DNA of 64,000 nucleotides from Pinus tabuliformis (Eukaryota > Streptophyta > Pinopsida > Pinales > Pinaceae). The stretch covers positions 765,762,720 to 765,826,719 of the forward strand of contig CM062813.1 in assembly GCA_031772625.1 (NCBI GenBank), read 5' to 3'. A program made the translations under genes and the position numbers. Of the stretch, positions 55,563 to 64,000 are shown piece by piece (the stretch's first letter is position 1; every line of letters begins with the position of its first letter). Below the pieces are notes generated by a model, which was not told where the DNA came from, did not search any database, and saw nothing but the letters and a program-made list of their open reading frames with translations.

Positions 55563-56571
55563 AGATCATCATATAGTAATAAATCATAAATAAGGCTTAA
55601 CAATTTGCATCATATTGTATCATTAATTCAAATCCTCAACAACAAATCAACAAGCAACAATAACATCTCTAGCATCATATGAACCAATATGCATTGTATC
55701 CAAGAAGCATAAACAAAGAACTATGCATCAATAGCAACAATACATGATTTGGAAATAAGCACCAATAACATCATAAACTCATCTTCTCCTCATGGGAGTA
55801 GAAACCAAGCAACAACAACATAAACAAACACATCAATAACTTGGTCCAAAAACATGTGCAACAATGTATTCTCTCCATGTATGAGCAATAATATAAATCA
55901 TCATGACTCAACCATATGAATGCATAATATCCAACACATCATAGGCAACAACATATTCTCTCTCCATGCAACAACAACATCACAACTCAACCATCCAAAT
56001 ACATATCAGCAACAACATGATACATCTAGAATAGAAAACATGAGCAATAAAGTGCATACTCTAGATGAGCCAACTCTAACACATCATCTGATCTCCATAG
56101 TAGCAACACATGCATGAAAACACATAATATAAATCTAGAAATATCAATATAAACACTATGTCATGCAACCATATCACCACATCCTACTAGCAACATATAT
56201 GGAAACAACATCAAAAACTAACTCAACATATTTTTTGCAACAAACTCATGTCAAGTAAGCACAACAAGCTCCTCCATAGTGAGCACAATGCCAACCATCT
56301 ACAAAATCATAAGGAAAAAAAATTCTCCCCCAAAATGTGTGATCTTTTATCACATCATAACCATGTGCATACAACTTCTCCAAAGTCATCAGTAACAAGT
56401 ATAGGCTGATCCAACTAATATCAAACAGGAATAAGAATAGACCAGTAATAAAAATAACACTTCAAACCTCATAAACTCCTCCTAAACACATGCATTTTTT
56501 ACAATATGAAAATTTGTCTTTACACTCTTTCCGATGTGGATGTACCTCCAAAGATCTACATGTGACTCACA
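54348..56571 (-). other. copia-2 internal non-coding region
   Basis: AT-rich, with many ACAACAA/CATCA-like strings on the plus strand and no pol motif in any frame. It includes a compound microsatellite at 55,453-55,562. Where integrase and RT would be expected nothing recognisable remains; loss by deletion and original absence cannot be told apart. Confidence 0.7.
55453..55562. repeat. Compound microsatellite (CA)n(CTAT)n(TA)n
   Basis: CACACACACACA, then about ten CTAT units, then long TA runs interrupted once by TCTA. The frame through it (55,360-55,593) is an artefact. Confidence 0.95.
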
Positions 56572-57961
56572 ATGCAACCATATGCTCCCCTTGAGACCAT
56601 GCAGGGCTCAATTTTTAATGGGAGTTCCTTGCTACTCTTTTCTCCTCCAAACTTTCATATGTTGATCCTCCATTTTCTTGTGCAGTTGGCCTTGCATGTT
56701 CTTATTCATTTGATTGGATCTCCTAAAATACATGTGAAACTTGCAATCCTTGGCCTTATGGCCAATATTGTCACACACACAACATCTTATGTGACCAAGG
56801 AATTGAGGAATAAACTGATATTTTCTGTTGAATTGATTTTTATTCCTTGCATGTGTCCTGTAGTCAATATCCCTATGGATAAAATCATTGCATGATAAAA
56901 AATAATGATAAAAAGGACTATTATACATGAATGATGGTGACCTTTGTGCAAATGGCCATCTTCTTTGCATGCATGCTCATGGTTTATTCTCCTTTTGTTG
57001 AGAGGGTTTGATCTCTCCACTATTGCAATTTGCTGCTATATGCCCACTATTTCGACAGCTAAAGCATTTGACATTCCTTGGATTTCTTTTGGTTTCTCTT
57101 CTCTTCTTGTTCCTTTAGTCCTTGGATAACTGTTGATTTTGTTGATACCTTTCCTTTTTCTTGCTGCTACCAGCTACTCCAACAATTTTTTATTTTCTTG
57201 TAGATACTTGAATGTTAGATTTAATCCTCTCTAATTCTCGCCTTTCAAAAATTGATTCAGCCTTAAATTTTGGCACTCATCCTCCAACTCCTTATACTAC
57301 TTCCTCTTTCCATTTTCGAATTTTCTTCCTTCTTCCAGCTGAGTTTTCAGATCTGAAATTTCTTCTCTAAAGGCACACTCATTTTCATAAAAAATTTGCA
57401 ACAACATTCATTGATCTTTATTTTCAGTTGTGAGCCTTTTAATTTATGCTACTAAGGCTTTTATCTTGGACTACTCTTCACATTTGTCGCTGATATATTT
57501 TTGCTGTCCCTCTAGATCAATGTTTGAGTCATCACTACTATTACTGGCGCTTTCTTCTTGTGAGATATTGGTGCTACTATCTTCTTCTTTTGAGGAGACT
57601 GAATTTTTCACTACCATAAGAGTAGAATCCTTTGCATCATTCTCCATTTATGAATTCTGCAACTTTCTTCCATAATACAAATCTACAACCCGTCCAACAT
57701 TTCTTTTGTAGTCTCATAATGCTTCACAAACATATTATCAAATCTTGAAATTCCATGCATAATAATCTCTTTAGCTTTATCATTAAATTCATCCTTAATT
57801 CCATATTCCACTAATAACAAAATATTTTCATCAAGGGACAAGAAATATGAATCCAATTTCATTCTCCAAGTTGAAAATTTACCTCTGTGAAGAACTGGGG
57901 CTCCTTGCCTATCCATTTTCAAAAAAATTGCAAAATTTCTACCAATATTCCTCAGATCCAC
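56572..57961 (-). pseudogene. copia-2 gag with two zinc knuckles
   Basis: 57,961 onward reads MDRQGAPVLHRGKFSTWRMK and LDSYFLSLDENILLLVEYG, the N-terminal gag of plant copia elements. Further on are two CCHC knuckles: KCFSCRNSGHIAANC near 57,070 and CCVCDNIGHKAKDC near 56,790, the second in the 56,970-56,632 frame. Stops and frame changes lie between 57,680 and 57,100 in the Glu/Ser/Lys-rich middle part. Gag forms the particle that packages element RNA. Confidence 0.82.
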
Positions 57962-57996
57962 TCTCCAGGGATCAAGCTACAATCAAGAGCCCCAAA

Positions 57997-58006
57997 TCTG
58001 ATACCA
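57997..58006 (-). other. copia-2 primer-binding site
   Basis: Minus strand TGGTATCAGA two bases inside the 5' LTR, matching the initiator-Met tRNA type. Confidence 0.88.
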
Positions 58007-59913
58007 ATTGTTGGAAACTAAATCACTATTGAGAGGTGGGGGGTGAATTAGTAGTGAAGGCACTTATAATTTTTCTTCAATTAATTAAACCTTTAAACCA
58101 TGCATGCTAAACCACATAAATAAATATCAAAGCATCAAACATAAACATGAAACCATGAAAGCATTCAACACAAGAGACACACATAGTTCTGGTGGAAAAC
58201 CCTCCTCATGGGCCAAAAACCACCCTTGCTGCTCTTATGCTGCTCAATTTTTTCAATTAATATGCTGAAATTTTTTTACATGGATTATCTTACAACCATA
58301 AGCTGGAAGACTTAACTTCCTTCAGAGTATGCTAAGACCTATTAGTAGGAAGTCTGTTTATCTCACGGATCTACAAAAATCTATCTGCTAGAAGCCACCA
58401 TGACCAACAATCCTCACTCAACTCCCATTGGTCTATCCAACTCCTATTGGATGGAGAAATATATTCCTTATGCTGAATCTACCAGATCATTGTCTACTTT
58501 GAAGCCTCCATGTCTTCACTTCCTCTATGCAAACCACGTTTCATAATGTTTCACACTGGGTTCTCAATCTGCTCAACATGAACACTACACCAAACATATC
58601 TTCAAAGAACACAAACAAAGACTCCAAAATAAAATGAATCAATACAAATGATGCATAAAGTAATTTTTTAAATACATCAGCGAAAACCTCTTTGCTATAA
58701 ATAAAACTACTCACAAATAAATGCTACACACAACCAATAATACAGAGATTAAACAAGCTACTACCAAACACCAAAAAGATATACAATCAATCTCTACTTC
58801 ATCTCCTTGATCTCTACACAAAATGTTGGCTGAAACATACTCCTACTACTTGTTTCTACACCTGCAAACTGCTTTAGAAATTATGCATTACAACCCTCAA
58901 AACTTGTGTTAATAAAGGTTGTCATTAATGTCAATATGACATTATTGGGATGGAAAATATTCTTGTGATGCATGATGTTGCCCTAACCCTAGGGAAATCC
59001 TAGCTCTACATAATGTTCTAACCCTAGTTGAATCAAACACTAATCCTAATCATATCCAATCTATTGTTGAAATCAACCCTATGAAAATAAATAAAAATGA
59101 AGAAATCTTAGATGACAAGCCCTAGTTTCATGATACCTCAGCCTTGCTAAAAATACCAATAAAACAATATATATATATACTCACACCCTAGCTTAAATAA
59201 ATGAAGTTCTAAATAAATTAATCCCATAGTCCTACCCTTAGCCCTATTGTAACCATATCATAGTTCATAAATTCCTTAAAATCCTAATATAAAATCTTAA
59301 TCAGCTCAAAATTACTTAAAACATCCCACCTACCCCTTATCATGTAATATTATTCATTCATATCATTTAGCCTCTCCATGTAAAACATAATACACACTAC
59401 CACACATTATTAAAACAAACATAATCCTTATCATGTCATATTATTCATTCATATCATGTAGCCTCTCCAAGTAAAACATAGTACACACTCTGAAACAATA
59501 TCAAAAATTCCTTATTAACAAATGGCTTTTTTAATGGCAGAAAAACCTGGAATACATATGACCATATAGGGGATCCATAATGTATAATGTAGGCAACATG
59601 GTTCCATATGACCATACATGGTAGACATAATGTATAATGCAACAACATGGTTTTAGACATCACCCACATGGCAGACAAGGTATTTTTTCCATAGTTAATA
59701 TATGATTCATCTTTCACATGACAGACAAGGTCTTATATATACACGTTTCACATGGTAGACAAGGTCCTATATTATCCATCACATGGAAAATAGATGTAAT
59801 GCATACATCACATGGCACACAAAAAAAAATGTTATAATATCCTAAATATATATCGGCTTCAACTCTTAAAAGTCAGCTCCTCCACAAGTGTGATGTTTAC
59901 ATTTCTCAACACA

Positions 59914-59922
59914 TATATAAAG
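59914..59922 (+). promoter_or_regulatory. Putative TATA box of the nested LTR
   Basis: TATATAAAG about 1.0 kb from the left end, where U3/R of a long LTR would be expected. No start site can be verified from sequence alone. Confidence 0.4.
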
Positions 59923-60099
59923 CTTGGGCATTCGTATGAGGGTTTGTATAGCATTGAGGATTAGAATATCTCACGAAGAAGAATTAATAATTCAGATTTG
60001 CGGAGGGGATCTATTTTCAGATCCTTTGAAAGTTCCGTAGAGACACATTTTTTATATCTATTCCTCTTGTGGATTTGTGAAAGTTTACCTTTCGACTGG

Positions 60100-61160
60100 A
60101 AATTACAGAACCTTGAAGATCTCAACAACGTACTTCAGACCTTAAAAACACTGTTCTGAACCTTGAAGGCAGAGTGTTTCGAACTTGGACTGCAGATCTT
60201 GAGACATAATGTTGGATTGTCTTACAGTAAAGTCTTCTAGAAGACCTTGGTTGGAGGGACATAATTCAGATTGTTTTTTACAGTGAAAACTCTCTTGAAG
60301 ACATTGGTTAGATGCACAATATTGAATTTGTCTTGGAAGCACAATATTAACTTTTTTTTGTAGAACCATTGAAGGCTTGTTTAAGTCTTGACACAACCTA
60401 TTGAAGAACATTCTCTAGAGCAGTCTAAAAGATTTAAAGACACTGTTTTCGGCTCACTTGAAGACTTGGATGAAGAAGACTAACTGTGTTTGAAGACCTA
60501 TTTGGATAGAAACGTTGAATTGTTGAGCTCTCTTGAAGCATATTTTGAAGGCTTATTGCAACAGGCTGATAAAGCATTCTTGAAGGCATTGTTTGGACAA
60601 AGCCTTAGAGCAACATTGTGTAGACATATGGAAACAATCCTAGAAGCAACTAGAAGCATAATTGGGTTGGAAGTTACTTTGGAACATTGTCATGATGAAA
60701 AGTTGAAGGATTATCTTTGGAACTTGTGAAGCTTTGCTTTGAAGACTAATCTTGGTATAGCTGATTTGAATATTGTTTGAGAGCAGTCCATCAGACATTT
60801 TTTTGAAGATAGTTTGAAGTAGTGTATCTTGAAGTGGATTTGTAGCTTCGTTGGGGATTTTCTTGAGCATACCTTGGAGAGTCATCTAGAATCCCATTGA
60901 AGACACCTTGAGGGATTCTTGAAGACATTTGGAAGACTTATAGAAGTTTTTCGTAAAGGCACCCTTGGAGATGATGATACATTGAAGCTGTCATGAGGTG
61001 AACTTGAAGAAGTTTTGTTTGGGTATCATAAAGAGCAATGGTGACACCTTCATGTGAAGAACAAGGTTTCCATTGATGACGTGACATGGAGACTAAGTGA
61101 AGGCATTGTTGAATATTGATAGGGCTCGGTGAAGAAGACATTGGGAGACGTGAAGTACAA
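60100..61160 (+). repeat. Degenerate CTTGAAGRC-type repeat in the nested element
   Basis: Dozens of variants of CTTGAAGACTTGG / TTGAAGGCATTG occur every 20-45 bases. Leu/Glu-rich frames (such as 60,490-60,729 plus) arise from it and are not taken as genes. Confidence 0.7.
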
Positions 61161-61184
61161 CTAAACACATCTTGATGAAGTAAA

Positions 61185-61455
61185 GCAAGGGTTGGATCCC
61201 AAGAGGTTGGAGCCTCTAAAATACAAGTTTGGTGCCTTGTAAGTTAGGGTTGGATCCCTATAGGATTAGACTCCTCAAGAAACCAAGTCGGCGCCTGAAC
61301 CAGATATAGGGTTGGAGCCCTTGATGTTGGTGCCTCAAAATTGACAAGGTTTGTGCCTAGAAAAGTCCAAGTTGGTGCTTGGCACATTACAAGTTGGAGC
61401 CTGGAGAATTGAAGATCGGTGTCTTAATCTAGGGTTGGAGCCCTACATATATTGT
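61185..61455 (+). repeat. Alternating AGGGTTGGATCCC and AGTTGGTGCCT motifs
   Basis: The form AGGGTTGGA(T/G)CCC occurs four times (about 61,189, 61,247, 61,307, 61,431) and AGTTGG(T/A)GCCT-like forms about seven times between them, at 20-30 base spacing. It lies just upstream of the probable poly(A) region of the nested LTR. Confidence 0.75.
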
Positions 61456-61734
61456 ACTTGATTTATTGCAAATAAGAAATTAATAAAAACATTTATTGTT
61501 ATTGTTCATTTTGTGTTCTAAATATAAGTGATCTAACTAGTAAAAGCAACAATTGAAAAGAAATACTGATTCACCCCCCCCAAGTATTTCCAACAACTTG
61601 CACACTTTTCTCCACTCTCACACTGACTCAAATCATAACTCATCCAACCAAAAGCATATTCAACTCAATACTCACACACAAATATCTAGCAAAACTATCC
61701 TCATCAATCTTGAATCCAATACCAATGGAAATTA

Positions 61735-61955
61735 CTAAGGTAATACTAATACCAAGTGTAAATACCATGCAAGCTAAAATACCACGTGCAAATACTATGG
61801 TAATACCAATACCAAGTACACATGTAACATGGTAATACCAATACCAAGGGCATCTATACAACTATCAAAATAACAAGCCAAAATACCATGTGTGAATACC
61901 ATGGTAGTACAAATGCCAAGGGAACCTATACCATGGTAATACCAATACCTATCAA
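61735..61955. repeat. AATACCA-type minisatellite in the copia-2 5' LTR
   Basis: Counterpart of 53,608-53,832, same order with substitutions. Confidence 0.85.
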
Positions 61956-62034
61956 AACACATGTACCAAACAATCATATGCATAACCAATGCATATCCAA
62001 ACACCTTCAGCACATGTAGAAACATCATCAAGCC

Positions 62035-62245
62035 ATCAAACAATCTCCAACTCTTGTAGAAACATCTCCAACACTTGTAGCAACATCTCCAATGCTTCTA
62101 ACACTTGTAGAAACATCTACAATGCTTCCAACATTTGTATAAGCATATCTAACACATGTAGCATCATCTCCAACACCTGTAACACAACATCAAGTCATCC
62201 AACTGCCTCCAACACCTATAGAGACACCTCCAATACTTGTAGTAA
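62035..62245. repeat. CTCCAACACTTGTAG minisatellite in the copia-2 5' LTR
   Basis: Counterpart of 53,905-54,095 with at least one extra unit. Confidence 0.88.
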
Positions 62246-62501
62246 CATCAACCTGTAACAAGGCATCATAAACATGTCCTCCATCCATCTCTACTTAGCC
62301 TCCAAACCATTAACTAAGTCATACCACAACCAAGTTGACCTCAATTCCAACCAGCATAACCAATAAGTTGACTATGCTACAACCCAACATTCATCACACT
62401 CACCATGAGGAGGAATACCAACATCATTCGATTGACATAAGCCATATGAAAAGCAACACCATGACCCTATTGACATCATTGCCAACACTACAATGCCAAC
62501 A

Positions 62502-63740
62502 TTTACTACCAAATTTCCATGGATTAAGAACAAAGGATCTTGAAACTTTTCTCTCTGAACTTGAGGTATTGTGTTGAAGTTATGATTACTCATTAGATGC
62601 TCAAAAATTAATGTTATTTCCTACTGCTTTTAAATATGGTGCTTTACATTGGTTCATGGGATTAGAAGGAAATTATGCTAGAACTTGGGATGGAATGCAT
62701 CAATTCTTTCTCGAAAAGTATAAAGGCTATTGTGGAGATCATGATCTTAAAGAGATTTTTTTTAAAAATGAGTCAAAAGGAAGAAGAATCCCTTGGGGAT
62801 TATGTAGAAATATTTGCTTATAATGTGAAAGGAGCCAAACAACACAATTTTAGTCTTGATACTTTAAAATCCTTTTACTTAGAGGAATTAGAGATGAGTG
62901 GATTGTTCTTCGAATGTAATGGAAAAGGTGACATATCTCAACTATGTTTTGTATATATTTGTGAAATGTGTAAGCATATTTGAAGCATAATAACTAAATA
63001 TTGTAAGGGTCTTAGAGATCCCAATCCCTCTAGGATAAATAATTTAGCATCTGGAGTAGTAAGTAGGGATGAATTGAGTAATCTGCGTGAAATTTTTAAA
63101 ATCGACATTCTTGGTACACTTAGTGAGCAATTAGATACATTAAAAAAAAAGGTAGAAAATGTAACATTATCAATATTTTTTCCTAGATGTAGGAGAAAAC
63201 ATCGTTTGAGAGAATGTCCTTTAGATAACATTGAAATTTATGCATAGAAGCATGCGGTAAAGGATTTCCCATCCCTACATGGAATTAAAGTAGTTTATCA
63301 AGGAGATAATGGAGCAAATGAAGCCTCAAAACAAGTTTTTTATGTTGCACCAAGAATACCTTGGCAAGATCAATATGTAGGTACTATTCAGGATCCTACT
63401 CAATAATTTAATTCTTATCAACAATATCCACAAATTAGTTAGAAGACACCCGCACCTTGGAAACCATGACGACCTCAAAACCAAAATCAACCTTGAAAAC
63501 AAGGTTGGAAAGGGTCATATGGTGGAATCCCAAATAATCCTCAATATTCCCAACAATATTATCCATGATATCCTCAATATCCTCAGTATCAACCCCAACA
63601 ATATTATCAATCTTCTTAACCAATACAAAATCCACAACCACAATAATTACAATTTCCCTCCATAGAAACTCCTCAAATACCTAACAAACTACTTGCACAA
63701 CCACTTCCAAACTTGAAAAAATAAGGTAGACGAGCCTGCT
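62502..63740 (+). pseudogene. Ty3/gypsy gag relic, C-terminal half
   Basis: Plus strand reads PNFHGLRTKDLETFLSELEV, LMLFPTAFKYGALHWFMGLE, FLEKYKGYCGDHDLKEI, MSQKEEESLGDYVEIFAYNV and KQHNFSLDTLKSFYLEELE, the retrotransposon gag core, followed by a coiled segment (LSEQLDTLKKKVENV), a decayed zinc knuckle (CRRKHRLRECPLD, first Cys lost) and a Gln/Pro/Tyr-rich tail (FNSYQQYPQ, PAPWKP). Several stops and frameshifts. It continues the N-terminal half at 52,037-52,576 and is the same family as the relic at 24,880-26,240. Confidence 0.85.
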
Positions 63741-64000
63741 TATGATCCAGATTAGATCATTATATTGTTTTTCATCCATATTGATTCTTTTAGAGTGGAA
63801 AAAGTGGAGGAATCAACTCTTAGGATCATTTTTACCAGTGGGATCCAATTTGGTAAATTAGGTTTGAAACTATCTGAGAGCGTTTTGAGGCATCAAAAGA
63901 CAATTTTTTGGGGTAGAACTTTGTTTCTTTAGTGGCACAATTTTTTATCCTATTCTATACACATATACCTTTCCAATAGGATGCAAGAATCGTGTCTGTC
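63741..64000 (+). other. Region after the gag relic, to the window end
   Basis: Protease and pol of the gypsy relic would be expected here. Frames such as LRIIFTSGIQFGKLGLKLSE are visible but no motif could be assigned before the window ends. Confidence 0.35.

Larger units (their letters stand above)
58907..61595 (+). mobile_element. TG...CA element (solo LTR or short LTR element) nested in copia-2
   Basis: A 2,689-bp insertion flanked by ACTTG on both sides (58,902-58,906 and 61,596-61,600), with ends TGTTAATAAAGG and TATTTCCAACA. No protein domain is seen. A plus-strand TATATAAAG at 59,914-59,922, AATAA/ATTAATAAAAA near 61,470-61,490 and an end with CACCCCCCCCAAGTATTTCC resemble a plant copia LTR in plus orientation with U3, R and U5. 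The uninterrupted 3' LTR of copia-2 (CTCACAACTTGCACACTC near 53,468) is the empty site. Its length is large for a solo LTR; a non-autonomous element with very short LTRs is an alternative. Confidence 0.8.
52577..62501 (-). mobile_element. copia-2: gag-only (non-autonomous) Ty1/copia element
   Basis: Minus-strand element inserted in a gypsy gag. 5' LTR 58,009-62,501 (itself interrupted), PBS TGGTATCAGA, gag with two zinc knuckles, about 2.2 kb of non-coding DNA, a polypurine tract AAAGGGGGAGCT and 3' LTR 52,577-54,332. No integrase, RT or RNase H was found in the 3.7-kb internal region, so movement would have depended on enzymes from another copia element. LTRs differ by roughly 10-12 percent in the first 200 bases. 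Confidence 0.87.
58009..62501 (-). repeat. copia-2 5' LTR, interrupted
   Basis: Starts TGTTGGAAACTAAATCAC (plus) and ends GCCAACA at 62,501. The stretch 58,907-61,595 plus one 5-bp duplication is foreign; the remainder, about 1.8 kb, matches the 3' LTR. Its outer end has an imperfect 14-bp tandem duplication (62,474-62,487 and 62,488-62,501) absent from the 3' LTR. Confidence 0.9.

Noticed and set aside
60490-60729. 79-codon Leu/Glu-rich frame as a possible gene in the nested element
   Set aside because: Generated by the CTTGAAG repeat; no motif, and stops follow in all frames.

Overview
The window reads as nuclear DNA of a seed plant with a large, repeat-rich, AT-rich genome. The evidence is a GT-AG spliced host gene end, L1-type LINEs with the plant ORF1 layout (DUF4283 plus zinc knuckle) and a C-terminal RNase H, Ty1/copia elements primed by initiator-Met tRNA, and a Tat-like Ty3/gypsy element with a second RNase H. 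A conifer or other large-genome plant would fit, but nothing fixes the species. No prokaryotic operon, CRISPR array, tRNA or rRNA was seen.

Layout. 1-486 (+): last exons of a 3-hydroxyisobutyryl-CoA hydrolase-like gene, the only host gene recognised. 1,049-3,334: AT-rich intergenic DNA with small local repeats. 3,335-10,815: an unknown dispersed repeat (R1) split by a complete L1 LINE (LINE-1, 3,680-10,504, minus) with a 19-bp target-site duplication; a second R1 copy at 37,690-38,310 shows the uninterrupted site. 10,816-18,227: intergenic and low-complexity DNA. 18,228-24,205: a second L1 LINE (LINE-2, minus). 24,460-26,240: a small tandem repeat and a minus-strand gypsy gag relic. 26,548-37,649: the best-preserved element, a Ty3/gypsy retrotransposon (minus) with gag, protease, an extra RNase H, RT, RNase H and integrase; its 3' LTR carries an open reading frame and its 5' LTR has lost about 1.2 kb. 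39,469-48,958: a Ty1/copia element (copia-1, minus) with LTRs, PBS, gag to RNase H and an unusually long 5' leader. 50,255-51,235: a diverged solo LTR related to copia-1. 52,037-63,740: a plus-strand gypsy gag relic cut in two by copia-2 (52,577-62,501, minus), a gag-only element whose 5' LTR is in turn cut by a TG...CA element (58,907-61,595).

The genes do not form a pathway. What the window records is a history of nested insertion and decay. LTR divergence counted by eye is about 3 percent for the 26.5-37.6 kb gypsy element and about 10 percent for both copia elements. The observations most worth following are the roughly 267-codon frame inside the gypsy LTR, the order protease - RNase H - RT in its pol, the TAATG stop/start overlap joining ORF1 and ORF2 in both LINEs, the 56-codon in-frame tandem repeat downstream of the LINE-1 ORF2, and the gag-only copia-2 with two minisatellites inside each LTR.
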